From contig JBJOQW010000056.1 of assembly GCA_046049665.1 (NCBI GenBank), positions 1 through 25,518 on the forward strand: a stretch of 25,518 nucleotides of DNA. Direction: 5' to 3'. Under the pieces are notes generated by a model. That model was not told the origin of the DNA. It saw only the letters and a list, made by a program, of their open reading frames with translations, and made no database searches. Positions 14,212 through 21,570 of the stretch are shown one piece after another (position 1 is the first letter of the stretch; the number at the start of each line of letters is the position of its first letter). The position numbers and the translations under genes are program-made. The stretch comes from JAAFHS01 sp046049665 (GTDB lineage Bacteria > Pseudomonadota > Alphaproteobacteria > Rhodobacterales > Rhodobacteraceae).

Positions 14212-15561
14212 TTACGAACCTTTCTTCGCAGACTTGATTGCCCGCAGTCGTTCCATCAATCGCAGTCCCAGACCGGGTTTTGTCACCTGACCCGCCCGAC
14301 CGATTGCCAAGGCACCTGCCGGGATATCGGCTGTAATGGTGCTGCCTGACCCTGTGACAGCGTCATCGCCCACGGTGACGGGGGCCACAAGCATGGTGTC
14401 AGACCCGATGAAAGCACGTTTGCCGATGGTGGTGCGGTGCTTCATCACACCATCATAGTTGCAGGTGACAGTGCCAGCACCAATATTGGTGAAATCGCCG
14501 ACATCGGCATCGCCAAGGTAGGTCAGATGGCCCACCTTGACGCCTTCACCCAGCACGGCATTCTTGATTTCGACAAAGTTGCCGACATGCACATCTTCGG
14601 CCAGTTCGGCACCGGGGCGCAGGCGGGCAAAGGGGCCGACATCGGCCCCACGGCTGACATGGCAGCCTTCCAGATGGCAAAAGCCCTTGATTTCGGCACC
14701 GGATTCGATGGTGACGCCGGGGCCGAAGATGACGTTGGGGCCAATGATGGCATCGCGGCCGATGAAAGTATCAAGCGCGAAGAACACGGTTGTGGGGGCG
14801 GTCAGCGTGACGCCATTGTCCAGCGCCTCGGCGCGGGCGCGGGTCTGGAAGGCGGCCTCGGCGGCGGCAAGTTCGGCGCGGGTGTTGATGCCAAGCGTTT
14901 CAGCCTCATCACAGAGCACCACACCGGCAGAATGGCCTGCCGCGCGGGCGAGGGCGACGATATCGGGCAGGTAGTATTCGCCGCTGGCATTGTCATTGCC
15001 GACTTGCGCGATCAGGGTGGCAAGGGTGGCAGCGTCAGCACAGATAACGCCGGAATTGCAAAGGGTTATGCTGCGTTCTTCGGGTGATGCATCCTTGAAT
15101 TCGACAATGCGTTCAAGGCTATCACCATGCACAATCAGGCGGCCATAGCGGCCCGGATCAGCGGCATGAAAGCCAAGCACCACAACGGCATGGCGGGCGC
15201 GGGCCTCGGCCATTTTCTCGAGCGTGTCGGGGCGGATAAAGGGGGTGTCGCCATAGAGGACAAACGCATCGCCGGAAAAATCGGTCAGGGCGGGCAGGGC
15301 CTGTGCAACCGCATGGGCGGTGCCCAACTGTTCTGATTGCAGCACGATGGTGGCGTCAGGATCAAAGGCGCGCGCGCCCTTGGCCACTTGCTCGGCGCCG
15401 TGACCGGTGACCACCACGACGCGATCCGGGGCAAGAGACTGGCCGGCGCGTAACGCATGATGCAGCAAGGGTGCGGCACCGACGCGGTGCAGAACCTTTG
15501 GCAGATCGGAATTCATGCGGCTGCCCTGACCAGCGGCCAGAACGATCAAAGCGACTGCCAT
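14212..15561 (-). CDS. glmU: Bifunctional UDP-GlcNAc pyrophosphorylase / glucosamine-1-phosphate acetyltransferase
   Basis: A 449-residue cytosolic enzyme that acetylates glucosamine-1-phosphate and then uridylylates it to UDP-GlcNAc. The N-terminal nucleotidyltransferase domain begins MAVALIVLAAGQGSRMNSDL and includes LYGDTPFIRPDTL. The C-terminal left-handed beta-helix shows hexapeptide repeats and the acetyltransferase region GTVTCNYDGVMKHRT, then AFIGSDTMLVAPVTVGDDA. The start is set by the conserved N-terminus and by AGGGAAGGGG upstream; an ATG 9 codons further up is not supported. It is divergent from gph and is the first gene of glmU-glmS-PNPOx-alkD. Confidence 0.97.
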   Translation of the reverse strand: MAVALIVLAAGQGSRMNSDLPKVLHRVGAAPLLHHALRAGQSLAPDRVVVVTGHGAEQVAKGARAFDPDATIVLQSEQLGTAHAVAQALPALTDFSGDAFVLYGDTPFIRPDTLEKMAEARARHAVVVLGFHAADPGRYGRLIVHGDSLERIVEFKDASPEERSITLCNSGVICADAATLATLIAQVGNDNASGEYYLPDIVALARAAGHSAGVVLCDEAETLGINTRAELAAAEAAFQTRARAEALDNGVTLTAPTTVFFALDTFIGRDAIIGPNVIFGPGVTIESGAEIKGFCHLEGCHVSRGADVGPFARLRPGAELAEDVHVGNFVEIKNAVLGEGVKVGHLTYLGDADVGDFTNIGAGTVTCNYDGVMKHRTTIGKRAFIGSDTMLVAPVTVGDDAVTGSGSTITADIPAGALAIGRAGQVTKPGLGLRLMERLRAIKSAKKGS

Positions 15562-15645
15562 TTTGCCCCTTCCCTTTGTTTTGCGCACCTTTTACCCCGA
15601 AAGCAGGGCTCTGCAAGGGGCGCAGTCTTCACGCAAGGTTACAAT

Positions 15646-16308
15646 ATGCGAACAGTGGTCTTTGATCTGGACGGCACGTTGGCAGATACCAGTGCAGATT
15701 TGCTGGCGGCGGCCAACGCGTGCTTTCGCGGACTTGGCCATGGTGATGTGCTGGGGCCTGCGGACACGCTGACGGCATTCCATGGTGGGCGGGCCATGTT
15801 GCGGGCGGGGTTTGAGCGGTTGGGCAAACCCCTGGAAGAAGCCGAGGTGACCCGGCTTTATCCAGTTCTGCTGGCAGCCTATGCGGATGGGATTGATACC
15901 AACACGCGGCTTTATCCGGGCGTTGTCAATGCGTTGGAGGTTTTGGCCGGGCAGGGCTACAAACTGGCCATTTGCACGAACAAGCCGGCCGGTTTGGCCG
16001 AAACGCTGGTCACGCGCTTGGGAATAAGGCCCATGTTTGGCAGCCTTGTGGGGGCAGATACATTGCCGGTACGCAAGCCCGATGTGGCGCCTTACCGGTT
16101 GGCGGTGGAACAGGCGGGCGGCGATATGGCCCGGTCGATGCTGGTGGGTGATACGGAAACGGACCGCAAGACTGGCCTTGCGGCGGGGGTGCCGGTGGCC
16201 TTGGTGACATTCGGGCCCGAGGGGGCAGGGGTGGCACGGATGAAGCCGGAGGCGCTGTTGCACCATTATGACGACCTGCCGGATCTGGCGGCGCGCTGGC
16301 TGGCGTAA
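15646..16308 (+). CDS. gph: HAD-family phosphatase, probable phosphoglycolate phosphatase
   Basis: A 220-residue HAD hydrolase. Motif I is VFDLDGTLADTSADL (nucleophile and acid/base Asp residues near the N-terminus), motif II ICTNKPAGLAETL, motif III Lys in VRKPDVAPY, motif IV VGDTETDRKTG. A helical cap with GHGDVLGPADTLTAFHGGR lies between motifs I and II. This pattern matches Gph, which removes 2-phosphoglycolate made by DNA repair or oxygenase activity; related substrates are possible. The start at 15646 is fixed by the motif; the frame upstream overlaps the antisense of glmU. The gene is divergent from glmU across an 84-bp gap. Confidence 0.9.
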   Translation: MRTVVFDLDGTLADTSADLLAAANACFRGLGHGDVLGPADTLTAFHGGRAMLRAGFERLGKPLEEAEVTRLYPVLLAAYADGIDTNTRLYPGVVNALEVLAGQGYKLAICTNKPAGLAETLVTRLGIRPMFGSLVGADTLPVRKPDVAPYRLAVEQAGGDMARSMLVGDTETDRKTGLAAGVPVALVTFGPEGAGVARMKPEALLHHYDDLPDLAARWLA

Positions 16309-16471
16309 CCTGCGGAGAAGGCGGAGAAGGTTGTGTTCATCGGGCCGGTTAACGGCGAGTAAGACGTGAGGGTTTGGCATGGCACCGGGCCAGACCACAG
16401 CCATGGGTGCCTTTGCTGTGCGGTGCGTTCACCAGGCGTGAGGAATCAGGCACGGAAGGGCTGGGCGATGG

Positions 16472-16858
16472 TCAGACAGGTTCCACTGTGACCGCTGTGC
16501 CAGAGGCAGAAACCATCATCATGGATTCGCCTGACCCGACAGCGCCGTAATCCAGATCAACGCCGATGATGGCATTGGCGCCGCGGGCAGCGGCCTCGGT
16601 CTCAAGTTCCTTCAACGCCTCATCACGGGCATCGCGCAGGACCTGTTCATAGGCCCCGGCGCGACCGCCGACGATATCGCGGATCGAGGCGAAGAGGTCT
16701 TTGAAGATGTTGGCGCCCATGATCGTCTGGCCGGTGACGATGCCGTGATAGGCGGTCACGCGGTAGCCTTCGATGGATGTGGTGGTGGTGATGATCATGG
16801 CGGCGGGGCCGCGCGGGGCAAAGGGACCGGTCTGGCGGGGGACGTTGGGCAGGGACAT
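16472..16858 (-). CDS. YbjQ / UPF0145 heavy-metal-binding-domain family protein
   Basis: A protein of up to 128 residues. The YbjQ core begins near residue 21 with MIITTTTSIEGYRVTAYHGI and includes VTGQTIMGANIFKDLFAS, RAGAYEQVLRDARDEALKEL and ARGANAIIGVDLDYGAVG. The family usually has about 105 residues, so the start may be the internal ATG at 16798; the extra 20 residues are Pro/Gly-rich and only a weak ribosome site is visible for either. Members form ring-like oligomers; the function is not established and the heavy-metal label is historical. It converges with gph, separated by 163 bp in which I see no clear gene or terminator. Confidence 0.85.
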   Translation of the reverse strand: MSLPNVPRQTGPFAPRGPAAMIITTTTSIEGYRVTAYHGIVTGQTIMGANIFKDLFASIRDIVGGRAGAYEQVLRDARDEALKELETEAAARGANAIIGVDLDYGAVGSGESMMMVSASGTAVTVEPV

Positions 16859-16914
16859 GGCGCACCTATTTGTAAGGGTATCGGCAAGCTAGGGGCGGGT
16901 GGCCGGTGCCGCAA

Positions 16915-17085
16915 GGGGGATGCGGGGGGTGGTGCGCTGTAGCGCACCCTACGCAGGGGGAAGGTGTGCGTTGGTGTGTGGGGGATGCGCGGGGGGGTGC
17001 GCTGTAGCGCACCCTACGCAGGGGGAAGGTGTGCGTTTGTGTGCGGGGGATGCGCGGGGGTGGTGCGCTGGAGCGCACCCTACCC
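16915..17085. repeat. Tandem 65-bp repeat, about 2.6 copies, each with a perfect palindrome
   Basis: Units begin at 16915, 16980 and 17045 with GGGGGATGCG; the third breaks off after ACCCTAC. Each contains a perfect 8-bp inverted repeat, GGTGCGCT-NN-AGCGCACC, at 16931-16948, 16996-17013 and 17062-17079, with centre GT, GT and GG. Between palindromes lies a G/T-rich stretch (ACGCAGGGGGAAGGTGTGCG). The array fills most of the 286-bp gap between the divergent YbjQ and MFS genes. Palindrome-bearing units recall REP-type intergenic elements. An open frame on the plus strand runs through the array into the MFS gene, but 65 is not a multiple of three and the translation is low-complexity, so I treat it as non-coding. 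Confidence 0.9.
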
Positions 17086-17144
17086 ATGTGGCAGGCGTGG
17101 TGGAGGATGTTGACGGGCGCGGTGGGTGCGGCCATACCGGGCCC

Positions 17145-18362
17145 ATGCGCGCGCCATCACCCCATGCTGTGACCTTTGTGCTGATCACCGTGTTTATGGA
17201 CATGGTGGGGTTTGGCCTGATCATGCCGGTGCTGCCTGCGCTTATTCAGGACGTGGGCGAGATGTCGGTGGCCGATGCCACGCGCATTGGCGGGTGGATG
17301 TTTGCGGCCTTTGCGCTGACGCAGTTTGCCTTCAGCCCGTTGATGGGCAACCTGTCTGACCGGTTTGGGCGCAGGCCCCTGTTGTTGCTGGCGGTGTTCG
17401 GGCTGGGGGTGGATTATCTGTTTTCCGCCCTTGCCCCTACGATTTTCTGGCTGTTCGTGGGGCGCGCGATTGCGGGCTTGTGCGGATCATCATTTGTGAT
17501 TGCCAATGCCTATATCGCCGATGTGACGGCGCCCGAAGAACGCGCCAAGGCGTTTGGCATGATCGGGGCGGCCTTCGGGGTGGGCTTTGTGCTGGGGCCT
17601 GCGATCGGGGGCTTGCTTGGCACCTATGGGCCACGTGTGCCGTTTTATGTGGCGGCGGTGATCTCGCTTTTGAATTTCGCCTACGGCTGGTTCGTGCTGC
17701 CGGAAACCCTGCCGCGTGAAAAGCGGCGTCCGTTTGAATGGCGCAGAGCAAACCCCTTTGGAACCCTGGCGGTGTTCCGGACCTATGCGGGGGTGCTGCC
17801 CCTGTGCATGGTGTTCGGCCTGTATTTCTTTGCAAGTGCGATTTACCCGGCGATCTGGCCCTTTTGGGGTGAGGCGAAGTTTGGTTGGGGTACGGGGATG
17901 ATCGGGCTGTCGCTGGCGGCGTTCGGCATTATCACGGCGGTGTTTCAGGGTTTTGTGACGGGTCCGGCAGTGGCGCGCTATGGCGAGGTGCGCGTGGCCG
18001 TGATCGGCATGGTCAGTGCGGTGATTGCGGCGGTTGGCTATGGCTTTGCGGGCGGGCTGGGTGTTGTGATCTTTTTCATGCTGGTGCATGGGCCGGAGGG
18101 CTTTGTACACCCGATGCTGACGGCGATCATGTCAAAGGCGGTGCCGGATGATGCGCAGGGCGAATTGCAGGGGGGAATTTCATCGGTGATGAATCTGGCG
18201 ATGCTGGCGGGGACGATTTTCTTTAGCCAGGTCTTTGCCTATTTCATGGATGAGGGGCGGGTGAACCCATCGCCGGACGTGGCCTATTTCGTGGCGGCGG
18301 GCTTGCTTGCGGTGGTGTTCGGGCTGTTCATGGCAACCAAACCAAAGGCGGCAGATGTCTGA
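17145..18362 (+). CDS. MFS transporter, TCR/Tet (TetA-like) group
   Basis: A 405-residue inner-membrane protein with about 12 predicted helices. The start MRAPSPHAVTFVLITVFMDM leads into helix 1 (DMVGFGLIMPVLPALIQDVG), as in TetA. The loop 2-3 signature is GNLSDRFGRRPLLLL. EERAKAFGMIGAAFGVGFVL and LGPAIGGLLG form the drug:H+ antiporter motif C region in helix 5. The relation to TetA concerns architecture; the substrate cannot be inferred, and chromosomal relatives in this group are common. No good ribosome site is visible before the ATG; it lies about 60 bp past the 65-bp repeats. The stop overlaps the start of the aminotransferase gene by 8 bp, suggesting coupled translation. Confidence 0.9.
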   Translation: MRAPSPHAVTFVLITVFMDMVGFGLIMPVLPALIQDVGEMSVADATRIGGWMFAAFALTQFAFSPLMGNLSDRFGRRPLLLLAVFGLGVDYLFSALAPTIFWLFVGRAIAGLCGSSFVIANAYIADVTAPEERAKAFGMIGAAFGVGFVLGPAIGGLLGTYGPRVPFYVAAVISLLNFAYGWFVLPETLPREKRRPFEWRRANPFGTLAVFRTYAGVLPLCMVFGLYFFASAIYPAIWPFWGEAKFGWGTGMIGLSLAAFGIITAVFQGFVTGPAVARYGEVRVAVIGMVSAVIAAVGYGFAGGLGVVIFFMLVHGPEGFVHPMLTAIMSKAVPDDAQGELQGGISSVMNLAMLAGTIFFSQVFAYFMDEGRVNPSPDVAYFVAAGLLAVVFGLFMATKPKAADV

Positions 18363-19581
18363 GCGGTTTACGGGAAGTTTCACGCAGCAAGAGCCGATCC
18401 CGGATGAGGGGATAGCGGCGGCGATGGCGGTGCTGCAGCACGGGCGGTTGCACCGCTACAACGTTGCGGCGGGTGAGGTGGCGGAAACGGCCTTGCTGGA
18501 GGAAGAATTCGCCGATCTGGTGGGGGCGCGCTACTGTGTTGCGGTGGCCTCGGGCGGGTATGCTATGTGCACGGCGCTGCGGGCCCTGGGCGTGGGGCAT
18601 GGCGACAAGGTGCTGTCAAACGCGTTCACGCTGGCACCTGTGCCGGGGGCGATTGCGGCGGTGGGGGCGGTGCCGGTATTCGTTGAGGTGACGGACGAGC
18701 TGACGATCGATCTGGATGATCTGGCGGCAAAGGTGGGGCAGGCAAAGGTACTGCTGCTCAGCCATATGCGCGGGCATATTGCGGATATGGACCGGCTGAT
18801 GGCCATCTGCGATGCGGCGGGTGTGCGGGTGATCGAGGATTGCGCGCATACGATGGGGGCGCGGTTCCGGGGCGTGCCCAGCGGGCGGCATGGGGTGGCG
18901 GGCTGCTATTCGATGCAGACCTACAAGCATGTCAACAGCGGCGAAGGCGGCTTTCTGGTGACGGATGATGCGGTGATGGCGGCCAAGGCTGTGCTGCTGT
19001 CAGGGTCATACATGCTCTATGCGCGGCACAGGGCGGCCCCGGCACCCGAGGTGTTTGAAGGGTTGCGACTGGATGTGCCGAATATCAGTGGCCGGATGGA
19101 TAACCTGCGGGCGGCCATCCTGCGGCCACAGTTGCGCCTGCTGGAGGAGCGGCGTTTGCGCTGGCTGGCGCTGTACCGGGGCTTAGAGGCGGGGCTTGCG
19201 GGTGTGCCGGGCCTGCGGCTGACGCGGCGGCCGGATGAGGAAGAGCTGGTGGGATCCTCCTTTCAGTTCATGCTGCCGGGGTGGGAGGGCGCGCGCATGG
19301 CCGCACTTGTGGCGCGTTGCCTTGCCCGGGGGGTTGAACTGAAATGGTTTGGCGCGGCTGATCCCGTGGCCTTTACCAGCCGCTACAGCCATTGGGCCTA
19401 TGCCAACCCGCCGGTGCTGCCCCAGACGGACAAGGTGCTGGCGGGGCTGATTGATATGCGCGTGCCGCTGACGTTTTCGCTGGATGACGTGGCGCTGATT
19501 GCGCGGATCATCAGGGGCGAGGTGATGGCCGTGGCGCAGGCGGATGTGCTGGATGTGGCGCTGTCCAGCGGTGGGGATTGA
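18355..19581 (+). CDS. DegT/DnrJ/EryC1/StrS family aminotransferase
   Basis: A 408-residue PLP enzyme of the sugar-aminotransferase (AHBA synthase-like) fold. Visible residues are the Schiff-base Lys191 in SMQTYKHVNSGEGGF, Asp162 contacting the pyridine nitrogen in VIEDCAHTMGARF, and the substrate loop SNAFTLAPVPGAIAAVGAVP. Members transaminate keto-sugars or related cyclic ketones using glutamate or glutamine. No nucleotide-sugar dehydratase or epimerase gene lies nearby, so the usual pathway context is missing and the substrate is open. The start ATG lies inside the end of the MFS gene (8-bp overlap), and the stop shares bases with the next start (TGATG), so it sits mid-operon. Confidence 0.9.
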   Translation: MSERFTGSFTQQEPIPDEGIAAAMAVLQHGRLHRYNVAAGEVAETALLEEEFADLVGARYCVAVASGGYAMCTALRALGVGHGDKVLSNAFTLAPVPGAIAAVGAVPVFVEVTDELTIDLDDLAAKVGQAKVLLLSHMRGHIADMDRLMAICDAAGVRVIEDCAHTMGARFRGVPSGRHGVAGCYSMQTYKHVNSGEGGFLVTDDAVMAAKAVLLSGSYMLYARHRAAPAPEVFEGLRLDVPNISGRMDNLRAAILRPQLRLLEERRLRWLALYRGLEAGLAGVPGLRLTRRPDEEELVGSSFQFMLPGWEGARMAALVARCLARGVELKWFGAADPVAFTSRYSHWAYANPPVLPQTDKVLAGLIDMRVPLTFSLDDVALIARIIRGEVMAVAQADVLDVALSSGGD

Positions 19582-19925
19582 TGGCGACGGAAAAGCCGCC
19601 ACTGACGCCGCAAGAAAAGAAAGCGCTGTCTTATTCAAAGGACCGGCGCAATACATATGGTCAAAATGCAAAGGCTGCGCGCAGACGGATCCCGCTGCGC
19701 AAGGCGGCGGCAATCCGGGCGGCGCGGCATGGCGACAAGGTGGCAATAGCTACGGCAGAGGTCGATGAAGTGGCCCTTCTGCCACCCCGTCGGGGGTGGT
19801 GGAAAAAGTCGCCGGATGAGGCCTTGGGAAAAGTATTGGCGCGCAAGCGCGCCTGGCGGGACGCGTTGAACAAGCGGGCAGAGTCAACTGCCAAATCAAA
19901 AGGCAACGTGGACACGCCGGAATGA
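19581..19925 (+). CDS. Small basic protein of unknown function
   Basis: A 114-residue protein, rich in Lys and Arg, without signal peptide, membrane segment or cysteine. The N-terminal half contains LTPQEKKALSYSKDRRNTYG and AARRRIPLRKAAAIRAARHG; the middle has the hydrophobic patch ATAEVDEVALLPPRRGWWKK; the C-terminus is charged and probably helical. I do not recognise a domain. I have a vague impression of similar Lys/Arg-rich proteins with a KKALSY.KDRRN motif in other alphaproteobacteria, which a search could test. Translation is coupled on both sides: the ATG overlaps the aminotransferase stop (TGATG) and the stop overlaps the nuclease-like start (ATGA). The tight coupling argues that it is real. 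Confidence 0.75.
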   Translation: MATEKPPLTPQEKKALSYSKDRRNTYGQNAKAARRRIPLRKAAAIRAARHGDKVAIATAEVDEVALLPPRRGWWKKSPDEALGKVLARKRAWRDALNKRAESTAKSKGNVDTPE

Positions 19926-20404
19926 GGCGCGCCCGTCTGCCGGGGCCGCGCTGGCTGTTGCGGTTGCGCAGGCGGCTTGTGTGGCTGCTGGTGGCGATTG
20001 TGGCCGTGCCGGGGCTGCTGGATGTGGCGATTGGCCTTGCGCACCCCATGGTTGACGGGCGGCAGACCTGCCGCATGGTGCAGGTGGTGGATGGCGATAC
20101 GCTGCGCCTGTGGTGCCGCGATACAGGGCTGGAAAGCGCGCGGCTGACGGGGTTTGATGCACCCGAACTCTTCTCGCCGCAGTGTTTTGCCGAAACGCTG
20201 GCGGCGCATCAGGCGAAATGGGCCTTGCGCTGGGTGATCTGGCGGGCTGACGGCCTGCAGATGACGCGCGAAGGGCAAGATCGCTATGACCGTGCGTTGA
20301 TGGGCCTTTCAGATGCCGGGGGAGCATTGGCCACGCAAATGATTGCCGCCGGGCATGCGCGGCAATACGGTGGCGGTCAGCGCGGTGGTTGGTGCGGGGG
20401 ATAA
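19922..20404 (+). CDS. Membrane-anchored thermonuclease (SNase)-like protein
   Basis: A 160-residue protein. A very basic N-terminus is followed by one hydrophobic segment (about residues 19-39, LVWLLVAIVAVPGLLDVAIG), either a signal anchor or an uncleaved signal peptide. The rest resembles the staphylococcal-nuclease OB-fold: CRMVQVVDGDTLRLWCRD, then ARLTGFDAPELFSPQC (the Arg and Glu in catalytic-like positions) and DRYDRALMGL (second catalytic-like Arg). The domain is short, and the segment between the DAPE and DRYDR motifs is compact, so activity is likely but not assured. The predicted location is periplasmic or membrane-attached. It overlaps the preceding small gene by four bases and is followed by the MBL-fold gene after 1 bp. 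Confidence 0.82.
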   Translation: MRRARLPGPRWLLRLRRRLVWLLVAIVAVPGLLDVAIGLAHPMVDGRQTCRMVQVVDGDTLRLWCRDTGLESARLTGFDAPELFSPQCFAETLAAHQAKWALRWVIWRADGLQMTREGQDRYDRALMGLSDAGGALATQMIAAGHARQYGGGQRGGWCGG

Positions 20405-20405
20405 G

Positions 20406-21227
20406 ATGCAAGTCAGGCGGATCGGGCGGCTGTCAGCCGAAGTGCGGGTGGGTGACCTTACGGTGATTGCCCTGTCAGACGGGCAGACGGTGATGCCCGC
20501 CACGCATCTGCGGGGCAGAGATGGTGCGGCACTGTCAGAGGCGGAATTGCAGGGCGCAGACCTTGTGGACGGCAAGCTGCGCCTGCAGGTCAATGCTTTT
20601 GTGGTGAAAGGCCCGGAAGGCTGCCTGCTGATTGATACGGGTGCGGCAGATGCCTGGCACCCGGTGCTGGGCCTTATGCCACAGGCGATGGCCGAAGCGG
20701 GGATTGCGGCGGATGACATCACGGTGGTGGCGCTGACGCATACACATGTTGACCATATTGGCGGGCTGGTGCGGGCGGATACGGGCTTTGCCTTTCCGCA
20801 GGCACAAACGGTCTTTGTGCCCGAAGCCGAGATGGGCCTGTTCCGGGCCGAGGCGCGTATGGCGCGCGTGCTGCCGCGCGCGGTGATGATGCAGCCGGGC
20901 GAAGGCGTGATGCCGGGCGTCGTGGCCGTTGCAGCACCGGGGCACGAGGTGGGGCATACGGCCTTTCTGGTGGGGGGCAGCCTGCTGATCTGGGGCGATA
21001 TCATCCACCACCCGGCCATTCAATTCGCGCGGCCAGAGGTGACATGGGTCTATGACACCGATCAGGATCAGGCGCGCACCACGCGCCTGTCACTGATGGC
21101 GCGTGCGGCGGCCGAAAACTGCCCGGTTGCAGGCGCGCATCTGGCCTTTCCGGGCATCGGGCGGATCAGCGTGGCGGGTGATGGCTATGCCTTCCACCCC
21201 GTCGCGCTGGCCCGACAGCCTGCCTGA
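20406..21227 (+). CDS. Metallo-beta-lactamase-fold hydrolase
   Basis: A 273-residue MBL-fold protein. The di-metal motif THTHVDHIGG supplies His112, His114, Asp116 and His117; later ligands are the His in APGHEVGHTAF and Asp in LLIWGDIIHHPA. The fold opens with LTVIALSDGQTVMPATHL and NAFVVKGPEGCLLIDTGA. The spacing resembles the subgroup that includes quorum-quenching lactonases and other hydrolases of unknown substrate; no signal peptide is visible, so it is probably cytosolic. The frame extends 21 codons upstream over the nuclease-like gene, but the start at 20406, 1 bp after its stop, is more natural. It is the last gene of the MFS-led run. Confidence 0.9.
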   Translation: MQVRRIGRLSAEVRVGDLTVIALSDGQTVMPATHLRGRDGAALSEAELQGADLVDGKLRLQVNAFVVKGPEGCLLIDTGAADAWHPVLGLMPQAMAEAGIAADDITVVALTHTHVDHIGGLVRADTGFAFPQAQTVFVPEAEMGLFRAEARMARVLPRAVMMQPGEGVMPGVVAVAAPGHEVGHTAFLVGGSLLIWGDIIHHPAIQFARPEVTWVYDTDQDQARTTRLSLMARAAAENCPVAGAHLAFPGIGRISVAGDGYAFHPVALARQPA

Positions 21228-21270
21228 GCGCGGCCCCACAAAAGCCATTTCCAACCACCCGAACACGCCT

Positions 21271-21302
21271 TCACTTTGGCCCCAAATATCCTCGCCGAAG
21301 GC
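21271..21302. other. CTTTGGCCCCAAATATCCTCG motif, possible family-wide intergenic element
   Basis: The stretch CTTTGGCCCCAAATATCC followed by TCGCCGAAGG is A/T-rich in its centre and close to the end of the MBL-fold gene. From memory, very similar TTTGGCCCAAATATCC sequences recur after genes in Rhodobacterales genomes; I cannot verify that here. It contains a short GGCC-centred inverted repeat (TTTGG/CCAAA with extra C). Confidence 0.35.
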
Positions 21303-21351
21303 TCTGCCTGCCTGCCCCATGTGCCACCGTTCAGAACCGCGCCACGGCAGT

Positions 21352-21387
21352 GCCGTCCCGAGGGGGTCAATCCCCCGCAGGGACGGC
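21352..21387. repeat. Long nested hairpin in the nuo leader
   Basis: The outer stem GCCGTCCC (21352-21359) pairs with GGGACGGC (21380-21387); the inner stem GGGGG (21362-21366) pairs with CCCCC (21372-21376) around TCAAT. The two are separated by a small internal loop (GA against GCA), giving 13 paired bases. No T-tract follows on either strand, so it is not a typical terminator, though it may end transcription of the upstream run by other means. Confidence 0.6.
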
Positions 21388-21442
21388 GGCCCCTTTCAGG
21401 CATCCCCAGTGTCGCAGCCCTCTGATTTCCTGCGGCCTTTGG

Positions 21443-21471
21443 TTGACCCTGCCCGGTGCGCAGAGTAAACC
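21443..21471 (+). promoter_or_regulatory. Candidate sigma-70 promoter for nuoA
   Basis: TTGACC (21443-21448), a 17-bp spacer, and TAAACC (21466-21471). The -35 matches the consensus at 5 of 6 positions and the -10 at 3 of 6. It is about 100 bp upstream of the nuoA start. Prediction by eye only. Confidence 0.4.
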
Positions 21472-21570
21472 CTTGCGCAGTGGGATAAGGGGCCCGGCAG
21501 TGGCCCTGACCCGTCGCCAGACAGCAAGGGTTTTCAAGACCTTTGTGCCAGACAAAAAGGAGTGCGCACC

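Larger units (their letters stand above)
21228..21570 (+). other. Intergenic leader of the nuo operon, no gene seen
   Basis: 343 bp between the MBL-fold gene and nuoA. I see no credible protein gene. It contains a CTTTGGCCCC-type motif near its left end, a long hairpin in the middle and a promoter-like pair in the right half, each listed separately. AAAAAGGAG at 21554-21562 is the ribosome site of nuoA. Confidence 0.6.

Noticed and set aside
13303..14349. 348-residue plus-strand open frame opposite glmS and glmU
   Set aside because: It is the antisense of well-conserved genes and shows no domain; long antisense frames are expected in G+C-rich DNA.
12397..15561. glmS ribozyme or riboswitch before glmS
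   Set aside because: glmS begins directly after the glmU stop codon, leaving no leader, and the glmS ribozyme is known from Gram-positive bacteria.
16312..16329. GCGGAGAAG repeated twice after gph
   Set aside because: Two copies of a nine-base unit can arise by chance or slippage and have no visible role.
16899..17144. Upstream extension of the MFS reading frame through the 65-bp repeats
   Set aside because: The translation is Gly/Cys-rich low-complexity repeat sequence, the TetA-like N-terminus begins at 17145, and the repeat length is not a multiple of three.
17145..18362. Acquired tetracycline-resistance gene
   Set aside because: The protein has TetA-like architecture, but no mobile element flanks it, base composition looks like the neighbours, and this MFS group includes many chromosomal transporters of other substrates.
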